From positions 1 to 64,000 of the forward strand of contig JASANE010000018.1 in the NCBI GenBank assembly GCA_030248225.1: a DNA stretch of 64,000 nucleotides. The letters are read 5' to 3'. The notes beneath the pieces were generated by a model, which made no database searches, was not told the DNA's origin, and saw nothing but the letters and a program-made list of their open reading frames with translations. Both the position numbers and the translations under genes were made by a program. The first letter of the stretch is position 1. Each line of letters opens with the position of its first letter. The stretch comes from Trileptium ribeirensis. Taxonomy: Eukaryota > Nematoda > Enoplea > Enoplida > Thoracostomopsidae. This document shows positions 12,086 through 24,272 of the stretch, in pieces.

Positions 12086-13164
12086 ACGGACACCATGGAA
12101 GAAATGTCATGGTACCGTTCCAACCCGAGCTAATCAGATTTACGAGATTACATCCGATAGGAATAAATTCGGCGTTTTCCGTTTGCTAATGTTTGAATTT
12201 TGTCTTAACGCATAAATATCGCCTGATGTTGCTAGTATTTGGTTCAGATAAAATAACTCACACGTTACCATATTTGATCAAATTCCATCGGACGCAATAC
12301 GAATATGTACCTTGAAATATTAGACAATAAAAAATATTACGCAAACTAATTTTGGAACATTTGAGAACAGTGAAAAAATCAGACTATGTTCCGTAAATGT
12401 TATGTAATTGAGATTTTGTTTCATTAATAGTGACTGTTTTGTGGTTTCTACATTGCACAAATATTATTATAAAGTGCTGTACAAACTAATAAATACTAAA
12501 CTTAATGTACTCATAACAAGAACATAAGCTATTCTGTCTGAAAGTTGAGCGGTATTCAACAGTTATTGCCTCGCCGGAGTATCCCATTGTTCTCCCGCTA
12601 TTGTATCTCAGAAATCCATGGGTCTAAAAACTCGATATCGATCAACATAAGTCCCCATAGATCGTGCTTACTATGAGTCTATCTATGCTTACTATCACGA
12701 GCGTGCTCTTTACCGATACAAAATTATTTTACTAAATTGCTATTAAATTGTATAACATCAAGTTTATCACGTTGCAAACATTAGACGGCTTCTTACTGGA
12801 AATTAAGTAGCAGTAAATTGGGTAGTTCCGATTTTTAAACGGCGTTAATCACTTTGACTCGTTTTTGGTTTTCCTTAAATGTGATCGGATAAATCTGAGG
12901 CGTTTGCCGCATGCCACTTTCAACTGATTAGTGGAATCCACCGGACCGGATTTGTGAAACATTACGGTAAGACCACAGTAGTGTTGTGCAGTAACGTGAA
13001 GGCGCGCAGTCTGAGAAAGGTGAAAATAATGTCACAGCCTATGCACTGAGAGATATTTGTGTACTTCAAGCTTAAACCATGCTCGTATTGATGTTATTGT
13101 AAAACTGTAAGTTGCGAATAATTTGAAAATTTCATTTTATCAACGTGTACGGCTCTGGGTCTAA

Positions 13165-13830
13165 AAATCCGTGGATCATGAACGCACGGTCGCATTTATG
13201 GAATTTTAAAACAAACAAATGTATAAAATCGAGAAATTTTATATTTGATGGCACGAAATTGCAGCGTGCAGTCAATGAATTTAATTACATTATCTTTTAG
13301 CGTGCTCGCTTTTTGTTACATTTAAAAAATCCTGGATCATGCATGAGCGCACGGTCATTTTTGAGGAATTTTAAAACAAAACACGCCATAACACCCAGGA
13401 GTTATAACTGAATTCAATGAATTACCTCTTCTTTTAACATACCCGCTTTTTGTTACGTTTAAAAAATCCTGGATCATGCATAAGCGCACGGTCATGTTTG
13501 AGGAATTTCAAAACAAAACACGCCATAACACACAGGAGTTATAACTCAATTGAATGAATTACCTCTTCTTTTAACATACCCGCTTTTTGTTACGTTTAAA
13601 AAATCCTGGATCATGCATAAGCGCACGGTCATGTTTGAGGAATTTCAAAACAAAACACGCCATAACACACAGGAGTTATAACTCAATTGAATGAATTACC
13701 TCTTCTTTTAACATACCCGCTTTTTGTTACGTTTAAAAAATCCTGGATCATGAGCGCACGGTCGCGTTTGAGATATTTTAAAACAAACAACTGCATAACA
13801 ACCGGTGATCATAAGCATTGGCAGGAAATA
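13165..13830. repeat. 137-bp tandem array copying the GPCR exon end and splice donor
   Basis: The anchor CCTGGATCATG recurs at 13331, 13468, 13605 and 13742, exactly 137 bp apart, with a more diverged copy near 13169. The unit nearest the gene overlaps the last ~100 coding bases of the GPCR exon. Each distal unit therefore carries a decayed copy of that exon end, followed by ~35-40 bp of intron start. The donor context AAAAAGCGG/GTATGT is kept in three units (13716, 13579 and 13442, minus strand); the next unit out has lost the GT. The distal copies have a 4-bp insertion relative to the coding copy (CTTATGCATGATCC versus CTCATGATCC), so they are out of frame. Confidence 0.85.
13711..13716 (-). 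promoter_or_regulatory. GPCR 5' splice donor (GTATGT)
   Basis: CGG/GTATGT follows codon 314 in phase 0, matching the phase-0 TM6 acceptor at 7537. Reading through instead gives Val-Cys and then a TAA stop. Identical donors lie 137 and 274 bp downstream in the tandem array, which could act as decoys. Confidence 0.75.
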
Positions 13831-14658
13831 CTGAACTGATGCCATATAAATATTATACCATTTCCACCATTTTGAATTGTGATATATTGGTAAACACGCC
13901 ATATGACCTTTCGCGTGTGAAAAATTAGACACATTGCTATTAATTGTAGTTCTTTGAAGCCAGTTGGAAAGCGTTGAAATTTGATAAATCTGAATCGTTG
14001 AACTGCTAAATAAGAACGATCTCGTCCGTGTCACATTGTCTAAAACTAGAATATTCGGGCGTCGTATAGGCATTGTAATATTGTTTAAAGTGTCGGCTAT
14101 TTTTGATCCAGGTGACTCAATTAGTTTCGTTCGATGAAATAGACCAACAGGTAAGCTAATCCCGACTGCAGTTAGCCAAGTTGAAAGCGCAGCAATTTTA
14201 CAAGCACGAGTGGTGAGTCGTTTTGGAACAGCTGAACTAGTATTAATTAATCGAAGTCGATCGATTGCAGCAAGTGTTAATGTAAGTACCGATACGGAAA
14301 GGGTTACACTTTCGACAAACGGTACCAAATGACACATAAACGAGGGTAATAACCAGCGTTGTAGTAATGCAGCTTGGAATCGAAACGGGATTGCCAGGGC
14401 TCCGGTTAGTGCATCGGCAAGTGCAATATTTGCAATAAATAGATTAATCGTTGTAGACGAGGATGATTGTGATGACGAATGTTTGAGAAAACTATTGCCC
14501 CGAAATATTACATAAATAACAATTGTGTTGCCAAATACTGCAGCGCCTGCAATTATTGCGTACAACGAAAACCAAATACACAATTCCCACGGCTCGAAGG
14601 CATGAAGACTTGACGGCGATGTAGACGATGACGTGCTAGCGTTGACTATTGTCGGCAT
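13717..14658 (-). CDS. Rhodopsin-family neuropeptide GPCR, exon with TM1-TM5
   Basis: This exon encodes 314 residues of a plasma-membrane peptide receptor. Landmarks (residue numbers): a short serine-rich extracellular N-terminus with an NAS glycosylation site; TM1 with GN44; TM2 with LAD82; TM3 starting at Cys109 and ending in ID-R-L (133-135) instead of the usual DRY; TM4 Trp161. The second extracellular loop is unusually long (about 175-265), with Cys255 to pair with Cys109 and sequons at N193, N208, N242 and N245. TM5 has YFLP280. Loop 3 ends in FFKRNKKR, and splicing to the TM6 exon continues it. The start is the first ATG after an in-frame TGA. The family is probably tachykinin/NPY/luqin-RYamide-like; the ligand cannot be assigned. 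G-protein coupling would be expected, but the changed DRY and the missing TM7 exon leave functionality open. Confidence 0.88.
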
Positions 14659-14779
14659 AGTTGAAAAGATTGTTAATAATGGATCACAGGTTCAGAATAA
14701 ATCTCAAATTATTTGAACGGGTCGTCATATGTAGTAGTAAGAATCCAGTTCTATGTAAAATTCTGCAATCTATATAACA

Positions 14780-14935
14780 CTATACAAGCGGTGTACTATA
14801 TTTTCATTAAACCTTTACTTCATAAATTAGCTCGCGTTTCTACCAGCGTTGAACAAGCAGTTTTCCGCACGCCGACCTTAAACCGAATCGTCCGCGGTAG
14901 AGTTGTTCTCTTTGACCACTGAGCTACCCCCAGGT
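14780..14935 (-). mobile_element. tRNA-derived SINE (candidate), upstream of the GPCR
   Basis: On the minus strand, GGGGGTAGCTCAGTGGTCAA is a near-perfect tRNA 5' end with A box TAGCTCAGTGG. The B-box region (ATTCGGTTTAAGG) is degenerate and no proper anticodon arm forms. A tRNA-derived SINE or tRNA fossil is the best reading. It lies about 120 bp upstream of the GPCR start codon. Confidence 0.55.
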
Positions 14936-16561
14936 ATCTCACAACGCGGTCGAGTAGCGAAACGCACGGTACGCAACAAAATGAGTAAAGGCGTGTTCAA
15001 ACGCACAAAGTTTTTGCTTAAATTTCGATCAACGTTTGATATTGATTTTTAAAGGAAAATTTCCTTATTTCAAAATTTGAGCTCAGTCTTTCTCAGGTAA
15101 AACATCTCGTCTATGATTGGCTAAAGGAATATCCTTCGACAGTTCAAACTTACCAAAGATGCAAAAAAAGATGTTTTCAAATTTTGATCAAAATTTGAGC
15201 TCAAATATTGTTTAAAATTTGTGCAAAAACTTTGAGCTCGTTTAGCCGCATTTAATGCACTACATTATTTTGTATTGAGTCGCACCAGTTGAACTGCCTC
15301 ATTAAAGGGTTAAACTTGTCAACAAACATTGATGACTATCGATTTGCGTGATACAACGCACGTTTGCATCGTACCACACAATTGTAATAACATTAAATTT
15401 ATTACTTATCATAAGAATCGTGTGGCGTGATGACGGTCATTATGACAGCAACAATTCGATTCGAAAAGCGAACAGTTCAGGACGTTACGTTGCTTCGGTA
15501 TATATATTTAACATTTAGCAGGATGAAATCAGAAATACTATACAAGACACTAGCGCGGTCATACCAATGCCAGATTGTTCATTATAACTTGTCATAAGAA
15601 TGGAAGATACTTATGCATATTGCATACTTAAGGAAATTGTCATGGATTCTTAGCGTATGATTATTTCATATGCCATCCAAATGATTTCTGTAATTATCAT
15701 TAAAACATAGGTGTGTATATAGAGAGTGATCTAGTTGATTAGCCCCCCAGGGTCCCGCCCCCTCATGCCACACCTATCCTCCACCCAGCCGAGCGCAGAG
15801 GGCCCATCGAAAATTTTAGCAATTATTGGAAAAAAATAGGTTAAAAATTGTCACTTATTGGGATAAAATTGCCATAAAATAGTGGAAATTAAGAAAAAAT
15901 GTCGGAAATTGTCAAAATTGGGTAAAATTTTATCAAAATTAGAAAAACTTTTGAGTTCGTGAAATTTTCAAAAATGTAACCCCACTAGACTAGCCTTTCT
16001 AGCCGATATCACCTATCCTCCCTAAGTCCACCGACCTTCGACACATATGCCTTAAAACCGCAGTGGTCACCTAGCGATCTAGCTACGTTACATACGTTAT
16101 CACACCGAGACGTTAAATCATTTCCCCGAAGATTTCGCCGGAGTGGTATTTTCCAGCTTGTGGTACCCCAAGATAAAGTCCGACGGAGAGGATCACTAAA
16201 TGAAAACAAGCACGGGTGACGTTTTACGATGCGCTAGCTGTCAGGGACCTCTAACTTGCAGAAGTAGCACGCTATCAATAGTCGACAGACCCCGATCGAC
16301 TCATTTTAGTTACGTTATGTACGCTATAAAAGTGAGATGTGAAATCTTTCCTCACATTTGGCAATAAGCAGCAGTCCCAACATGTTTGGTTTGCAACAGC
16401 ACTCTTAAATCTACATGTGTTAATGGTCAATATCAGAAAAGGCAGTCGTTTCATAATTTCTTTCATCTAACATTTGCTAAAATCTCTGAGTATACTGAAC
16501 AATTCTTGCTTCAATTCATCATCACTTAAAAATTATAATCTACTATCAAAATACAAATAAT
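14936..16561. other. Unassigned AT-rich DNA
   Basis: No gene recognised. A GC-rich island at 15738-15800 is followed by a loose A/T word repeat of the type GGTAAAATT, GTCAAAATT and TGGAAATT (15800-15960). A comparable complementary run lies at 19925-20050. This may mark the two ends of an old element about 4.2 kb long, but no terminal match was established. Confidence 0.3.
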
Positions 16562-16815
16562 AGTTGTAGCACAGCCATCGTGCGTTAAGAGATTTGTACG
16601 CACGGTAATAACGAGTTCAGACGAGTGCGTCAGCACGAGTTTGAACGAGTTAAACAGCACAACCGTGCGTACAAATCTCTTGACGCAGGCCCGGCTGTGA
16701 TACAACTGACTTCTGATACAACTAATTTAGCTAAACGTGGGTTAAGTCATTGTGATGCACGGTTTTAACTATATAAGCTGTGTTACAATATTAATTATTC
16801 AACGTTGTAATTAGA
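16562..16815 (+). mobile_element. Palindromic MITE, copy 1
   Basis: A 147-bp palindromic core (16562-16708) has ends AGTTGTAGCACAGCC and its imperfect complement, and inner arms GATTTGTACGCACGGT / ACCGTGCGTACAAATC. A further ~105 bp (to about 16815) is shared with a second copy at 36100-36350 in opposite orientation. No coding capacity; a non-autonomous DNA transposon is the likely identity. Confidence 0.8.
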
Positions 16816-19800
16816 AACGCCTATAAGCACCTATACTATTCTATTTACTCTTCTGTGTAAAGTAAAAGAAACTTTTTTGATGATTGTAAGACAGAATACT
16901 GATAGATATGAGAAATATATTTCAAAACTGGAACAAAAAATGATGATGTAGCGCGAGCGTAGATGGACAAGAATTTTAAATAAGACGCAGAAAAATATAT
17001 ATCAAGCTTAGTTGGGTTGGTATTTCGTCGTGACCACCACATTGGTAATTTATACTGATTTGGCAGATCATATTGTATTTGTTTAGAATATATAATTGTA
17101 AGAATCGGTAGCAATCTATATATCATATCGTGATTTCCATTCGCCGCAATTGAGCAAGACTGATAAAGCTTTCCAGTGAACGTTTCAACACAAGATCTTA
17201 TTCAAATAAATGAATCAGTAACTGGTAACCGGTCGAAAATCAAAGCGGTATGCGTGTATATATAATGAAGCAAAATGCGTGAAGATCGTGAAAAATATGA
17301 AGCAAAACTAAAAACAGAATCCTGAGAACTAACTATGTAATAAAAGCCGTTATGCTAGTCGCCACAAGATTATAATGCAGAAACGAGCAGAAATTCATTT
17401 GAACCGTCGGTGCCGCAGACTGCAGCTTGGACATATAGCGGAAAGTAGTAAAAGGCACAGCTAGGTGACATTATATTTGCGCCAAAATGGCATAATGAGT
17501 TATGCTTCTTTTCCATAAAACTATGGATTTGGTACAAAAACTGCGCATTTTTTTCGTATTTAGTGGGCTAAATTCTTAAAGCTAATCGGGAATAAATTTA
17601 TATATATTTCGAACTGCATTCATCTGATTCATCTGATTTTAATACCATTCGAAATCCGATTCGAATGGTTTATAATTTTACACATTTATCGAGAAATCTT
17701 TTTTCCGAAAATTTTGGACACTAAGGCACCACAGAACCCAGAAAAATCGGAAATTGGTTTGTCTTAGTTGTGACTATAATGACATTTCCGTGACCATTTT
17801 GTCGAGCTGAGTATAATGGTACCATAAGTATCGCTGTATCTTCTACATTGACCAATTTCGTGTGGGTGATGACAGGGCTAAAGGAAAAGTCCTACAAAAA
17901 TTATTTGTCTGATGACAAAAGTGCTGTTCGCTAAAATATTGTACTAAATTTAATGCAGAATATAATCGCACGACTTAATTTGTGAAAACAAGAACAAATC
18001 GCTATATTTCATTCAATTTAAAGATTTTGCGACATTAAAAGCTTAGGGTATTTTGGAGGCTGGCTGTTACTATATCTTGATTTACATGACACAATATCCA
18101 GTTCCTTTCCGGTATTTGCAGATAACTAACTAGACATAATATCGTAACGCTAATACGAGATCCATGAGTTACACAGCTTTGTGTTTTGGGGTTACTTTCC
18201 ACAATAAAAATTGTACAGTATTATAAGAAATGCATATATATATATAAAGTTTGGTCCGTCAGGTAAGAGTATCTAGTATGTCAGAAAAGGAGTTGCCACT
18301 AGTATGCGTGCAATTACAAGGGCATAACCGTAATGCTGAAAAGATGCGGAACGATGGGGTCCGAACAAAATCATTAAGTGACTACTAGCAGAAATGCTGG
18401 GGGAAGGAGGGCTGGCTGGATGTATAATAGAAATTTCCAATAGAAACATGATAGCTGATTAATAAAACGGGGGTTACACCATTTTAGACTGATCCACGTT
18501 GGCTGAAATCTGGAGGGCCTGAGCACGGGTTACGTTGCTGTGCAACTGGAGATAGTAAACTGAATGCCATATTCAATAATTCGTGGTATTTCCCGTTAAG
18601 GGGAAGCTAAACCTGTTATTAAAATTTAGCTCTAAGTTTCTGTTCGATTTAATAAATTTCAAACTGGAAATTTCGATAAATTAGTTGGCGTTTAGGCGAT
18701 GAAACTGCTAATAGATTAGTAATAAATATCGTAATCCAAGTACAAGCTTATCTTAACTGTTGATAAATTACTGTTGAAATATTCGAAATATTATAAAAAA
18801 CACAAAACAGCATTTGTTTATATTTGCTGAATTCGATTAGTGTCAACCATCAGAAGGTTAGACACATTTTACCGGGCTTTTTTTACGAATGCGGCGTGTT
18901 CAATTTTCGACGATTAAAACTTAAAGGGTCAATTGAGTGGGCCAATTAACCTGACAATCAAACACTAATGCGACCAAGCACCAGCGTTTTCTTATGCCTA
19001 ATTTTCCAGCCTCGACTTTTTCTGTTAGAATACCTATAGGAAAAGCGAGGTTCTATAGGACAACCAGTTTATCCTAAAAGTGTGATAGTTTAAACGACTA
19101 AACAAACCAGAAAGGAAATGCTCTAATGATAAAGCATTAAAAATACGAAAAATTTTTAACTCCCAACTGTCAGATCACGATTTTCAGCCGACCACTACAT
19201 GCAATCATGGTCGCTTTCCTCAAGTAAAATTTTTGTGACAATGCCGCTATGTCTTACAATAATATGGATTTATTTAGCGATGTACGATATCGCAAATGAC
19301 CAAGGTAATTATGTTAAAGCGTGTGTAATTTCGACACTTTTCAAGCTCCGATACTTTTTCTAAATATATTTGTTTCCCTTGCCTCAAATTAGTTTATACT
19401 TAATGTATTGCAGCAAAAACTTATAATACAATAATGCTCCAGGATCTATATTTCATGCGTATTCAAAATATTAGCATCCCTACGTTGGCGAATTTCAAAT
19501 ATTTTTCCTCGCAGTTCTAAGGATTCACCCAAACGCAGACAAAAACAGCCATTTCACGAAGTCAGAAAATAAAACAATTTAAAGGCAAAAAGAAATGTGT
19601 TCAATGAAAATTACTTCCGCAGAATTGTTAATCAGTAAGACATAATGATGAATGGGTTTTATTACATAGAAAAGTATTTATTAAGAAGCATCCGACATTT
19701 GCAATAGCTTAATATTTTGTCTTCAGTTATAAAATTTCGACACGATACTTTGCATATATCACGATGCCTGTTTATAATATTTACACCCCAGTAGGTATTT

Positions 19801-20060
19801 ACAGTACAATAGATTATTAATCAATATACCATTAGGTGTCCAACGTCTGCCGAATCACGGAGAGGGGCAAAAAGTTCCGGGGAAAAGTCCACGGCAATGA
19901 GTAAATCAACGCGATAGGGTAACTTTTTAAGAACCCATAAGTTCCCCAGTTTTGCTAATTTTTTCACTATTTTGTCTAAATTTGCCCATTTAATGCGAAA
20001 ATGTTCCCCAATTTTTGTCAATTTATGCCAGTTTTACCTAAATTTTGCCAATGTTAACAG
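16816..20060. other. No gene recognised
   Basis: AT-rich sequence with scattered short frames only. It contains an (AT)n run near 18233-18245. 19925-20050 repeats TTTTGCCAATTT-like words that run into the following tandem array. A minus-strand frame at 16845-17126 (93 codons) has no recognisable family. Confidence 0.35.
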
Positions 20061-20769
20061 ACATCTCCTCGCACCGCAGCTGCCTAGGAGGGGCGATGTG
20101 CGAAGCCTGTGGGAGAGAAAGATGGCTGGAGGGGCTTAGATCCTCAAGAGCTGACCCCTTAGTGACACCTATGTCAATACATCTCCTCGTACCGCAGCTG
20201 CCTTGGAGGGGCGATGTGCGAAGCCTGTGGTAGAGAAAGATGGCTCGAGAGACTTAGATCCTCAAGAGCTGACCCCTTAGTGACACCTATGTCAATACAT
20301 TTCCTCGCACCGCAGCTGCCTTGGAGGGGCGATGTGCGAAGCCTGTGGGAGAGAAAGATGGCTGGAGGGGCTTAGATCCTCAAGAGCTGACCCCTTAGTG
20401 ACACCTATGTCAATACATTTCCTCGCACCGCAGCTGTCTTGGAGGTGCGATGTGCGAAGCCTGTGGGAGACAAAGATGGCTGGAGGGGCTTAGATCCTCA
20501 AGAGCTGACCCCTTAGTGACACCTATGTCAATACATCTCCTCGTACCGCAGCTGCCTTGGAGGGGCGATGTGCGAAGCCTGTGGGAGAGAAAGATGGCTC
20601 GAGGGACTTAGATCCTCAAGAGCTGACCCCTTAGTGACACCTATGTCAATACATTTCCTAGCACCGCAGCTGCCTTGGAGGGGCGATGTGCGAAGCCTGT
20701 GGGAGAGAAAGATGGCTGGAGGGGCTTAGATCCTCAAGAGCTGACCCCTTAGTGACACCTATGTCAATA
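20061..20769. repeat. 118-bp tandem repeat, six copies
   Basis: The anchor CTCCTCG or TTCCTCG, followed by ACCGCAGCTG, recurs at 20065, 20183, 20301, 20419, 20537 and 20655, an exact 118-bp period. Units differ by a few substitutions only, so the array is recent or homogenised. The unit length is not a multiple of three and frames close, arguing against coding. GC content is well above the flanks. It ends just after ATGTCAATATAG. Confidence 0.95.
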
Positions 20770-21457
20770 TAGTATACATAGACAGGACGCATATATAAGC
20801 TACTTAGTCAGTATACATACTTGTTTATAGAAACGTGGTGCAAATATGTTATTTTGCGGTTTTGGTTCACATCACGTACACTCTTATTGGTGCTGATGTT
20901 TTTAACAATATTTTTAACACTCATCTCTTGGCAAACCTGCTTAATCGGTGTGTCAGTCTGACAATAGGTCGTTCCCTTCTGCCAGGTGTCGTCAAGGCAT
21001 AAATGGTTTTTGAGAGTTAGTATTTGTGTAAGTCTATATTAGTAGGGAAGGAACATTTTTCAAAAATTTCATAACGGCTGTCGAATCCGGAAACACAGTG
21101 TCGAATTATAAAATAGTAATTGTCGAAATTGAACATTTTTGAACACAGCGTGTACATATCTTAACGTTCAAAGCGTCGAAATTAGACACATAAACTATAT
21201 TAATTTAAGTCTACAATGCTTAGCCTACAGCACGGAGATGACGTGTCATATATCCCTTGTAAAATGTATTATATACTATACAAATAGAAATTTATTTAAC
21301 AATAATTTGAAAAAGTTCCTACTATTATCTATCTGGTTATAATGGGCTTGTAAGACAAAGTTAATCAACTATTAGTACTATAATGGTATTAAAATCTTTG
21401 CCAAGTTGTGAAGAGTTGAAATCATAATTTTATGAAAGAAATGTACATGCTCTGACA

Positions 21458-21630
21458 AATATATAATATATAACATGCATTATAATATAATGTTACAGTG
21501 TATATTATAATATACAATATAATATATTATATTATAATATTATTATATATTATAATATATTGTATAATATTATAATGTTACTATAATATATAATAATATA
21601 ATATTATTATATTATTATATAATATAGATA
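21458..21630. repeat. AT-only palindromic tract
   Basis: About 170 bp of almost pure TATAATAT/ATATTATA words with many self-complementary segments. Such tracts can extrude cruciforms and are often fragile. No gene content. Confidence 0.85.
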
Positions 21631-24272
21631 TTCTGGCAAATCAAATTGTTGTATACCGTTCAATAGTCAGGTATTTGTGGGACGGCAGGCTAGCACAATA
21701 TGGCAGTCAATTTGCGATACAGCCATTCACTCAGGATAATGTGAAACACAAGTGCTGTTGCATTTATCAATTGTATGTAAATCATCTGACTAAAGGTGCT
21801 TAACATTTAGATAATATTAGTTTAAGAGCTTATTTTTTGGAAAATTCTCTTCGAAATAAAGCAAAAACATTTTTATCTTATCTCTTAAAGATTTCGGTAT
21901 TTGTGTTTACATCAATCAACTGTTTTCTGGCATACAACCTCTTAAATTGTAGATGTACCTAATCAGGCACTTTAACCGTACTAAGATACACATATTCAGT
22001 AATACTTCCGGATATTGGTTTTAATCATACTGTTGCATACATAGGTGAAAGCTGGGAAATCTTCGATTTATCACGTAGCCAGAAGATCGAAACAAGCTAT
22101 TTCTATGTTCACCCATACGTTGAAAAATTAGCTGAATTAACTCCGATTAATTCCGGTAATGGCAACTGCAACTCACGCGGTCCCTGAGCTAATATTTCGT
22201 GGTAAGGACATACCGGCTAATGTGATATTGTGTGGTCGTGTGCATCTGTTCTTTTCTATATGACCTCAAAGACAAACAATATACAAATCGCAAAGACCTT
22301 TCGTATATTTGCTAGTGTGTTGTTTCCATGAATACGACGTGGGAATGTGATCAAAATAAATTTGTTTCTGGTCTTAAAACCACTTAACATAAAATTGAGC
22401 CTTTAGACATTACTGGATATCATATTACTTCAAAGAAGAACTCGTGTGAATTCCCCTTGATTATATTTTTGCATATTCTCAAAAGTAACGGTGTCATCAA
22501 CCGTCAGTTTAATGCTGGCTAGTTTAATTCCCACGTATAATAGCTACCACAATTTTCCACAAGAAAATAACGCATAAACTCACTGAATAATGCTAGAGCT
22601 TTTCAAAAATGCACCCATACAGATGGTTAAAGTGAAATATCGTTTGATTTGAAACGCTGAATCTGATAGTCTTTGAATTTACCCGATTTAAAACTAGGTT
22701 TCGATCGGTTTGTTCAGGCGAGATTGTTTAAAAGGTCGATTCCGAAAGATTTCCGGCCAAATTAATTAGACTTCGAGAATTTCGGTTCAAATCGGGCTTG
22801 TGGTGAGGAGAATAATATGGTTAGTTATTAAATGACATTGTTATCGTAAAATGGGATAAATTCTCGTACGAGTAATGACGTAACAATTTACAAGTAAAAT
22901 TTTAAGTAGTATAACCGTATTCTGAAAATCACCAGTAGAATGATTTGAAAATACATTTTTTACGCCATATTTACGCGACCAAATTCGAACATCGCCCTGA
23001 GCAAGTCGATTTAAGTCGACTCGCCTTAAATCTGGAAAATCAATGACGTTAAAAATTAAATCAAAAGAAGTTTTAAATTTAACAATCTTTGCGTGAACAC
23101 CTTGCAGTATTTTTCGTATAACCGCTCAACATAATAAAATTTTTGCGGGCAATATTGTGTGAGTGGTAATTATGTACACGCAATTGCCCGTAATTTTTGG
23201 TTATGGGTAATGAAATGCCCGCAACAAATATTATACGTGCATTAGCGCATATATTATTGCACATACCTACCCGCAACATATAAAGTTACGGACACACCAG
23301 TCATAACTTTTTTTTTCTATGCGCATTTTGGGGCGCGTAATTTCCAAACTACGCACACTTAATCACGTATAAGTTCTATGTTAAGCGCAAAAAACTACGA
23401 ATAACCTAAAACGTACGCGCCCCTACATGCGAGTAAAACCTACTAGCAGTTACTCGCTGGAGAACAGCAAATTACGCGCGATTAAGTGCTCGTGGTAGTT
23501 ATGTACACTTTGGTACGCAGGGCCAAATTTTGTCCACTCTGCGCGCATTATTCTGTGAAACGCTCACTAGATTACGCAGTTTAATTGGCAATCGTTTAGC
23601 TTTAGCAGAAAAATTCACTACGAGCTAGATTCACAAATAGCGAAAATTAAAATACGACTACTAATAAGTATTACTGTATTGTGCAAGGATTACCAAGATA
23701 TGACTAGTTACACAAGGAAGTCGTGTTGTAGCATTCCTTTTTCGTCTTGTGATAAACCCATGGTTATAGTTTTTTAGGAATCTTTGACGACTCCTACTAT
23801 TTTGGTCATTCAGTTGTTGCGCGGAATGCACGTTAACTTCAATGCTTTTGCGATGACGCTGTGTTACATGATGTATGCACCGTCATGCCATGATATGATA
23901 AAACCTGAACCGCGTGCCTTCCACTGCAATTGATAGATTTCTTGTATTATTTCGTTAGGCGGTCTCTTCCATTCCTCTAAAGCTACTGCTCAAAATATCT
24001 GCGGCGTTGCTCAGCCGAACATTCTTAGTTGCTGACCAATAATAATCAGTCGTTGAATTGTCCAGCATCGATTGCTGGTAACTCTCAAATTGAATGCTAG
24101 TATCTTCATATTCATTTTTAACGGGCTCAATTTTGTGTGTTTTCGTTTAACTTTGTGAGTGAGAAGCTGTTTGTTGTATTACGTCTACTTCTCAGAGTTT
24201 GAGCTTAGTGTCCGATATTCACCAGGCGTCAATTGTAGTAAATATTTTTGAGAGTTTCACCAGTTAATGTAT
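21631..24272. other. No gene recognised; one GC-richer patch
   Basis: AT-rich DNA without a supportable gene. Between about 23090 and 23580 the sequence is enriched in ACGC, GCGCGT and GTACGC words and may be an undefined repeat element, but clear terminal repeats were not found. Confidence 0.3.

Larger units (their letters stand above)
7538..13716 (-). other. GPCR intron (6.2 kb)
   Basis: Intron between donor GTATGT (13716-13711) and acceptor CAG (7540-7538). It holds a tRNA-type SINE candidate (8232-8312), a small duplication (11905-12085) and, next to its 5' end, the 137-bp array. A plus-strand open frame of 131 codons at 11406-11801 lies inside; a YDGPG string faintly recalls CUB domains, but this is not enough to call a gene. 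The remainder is AT-rich with nothing recognised. Confidence 0.65.

Noticed and set aside
12560..12650. Minus-strand segment with GRTMGYSGEA considered as a loop-3 exon of the GPCR
   Set aside because: The exon at 13717 already encodes loop 3 to KRNKKR and joins the TM6 exon in phase, so no extra exon is needed; its ends also lack good splice sites.
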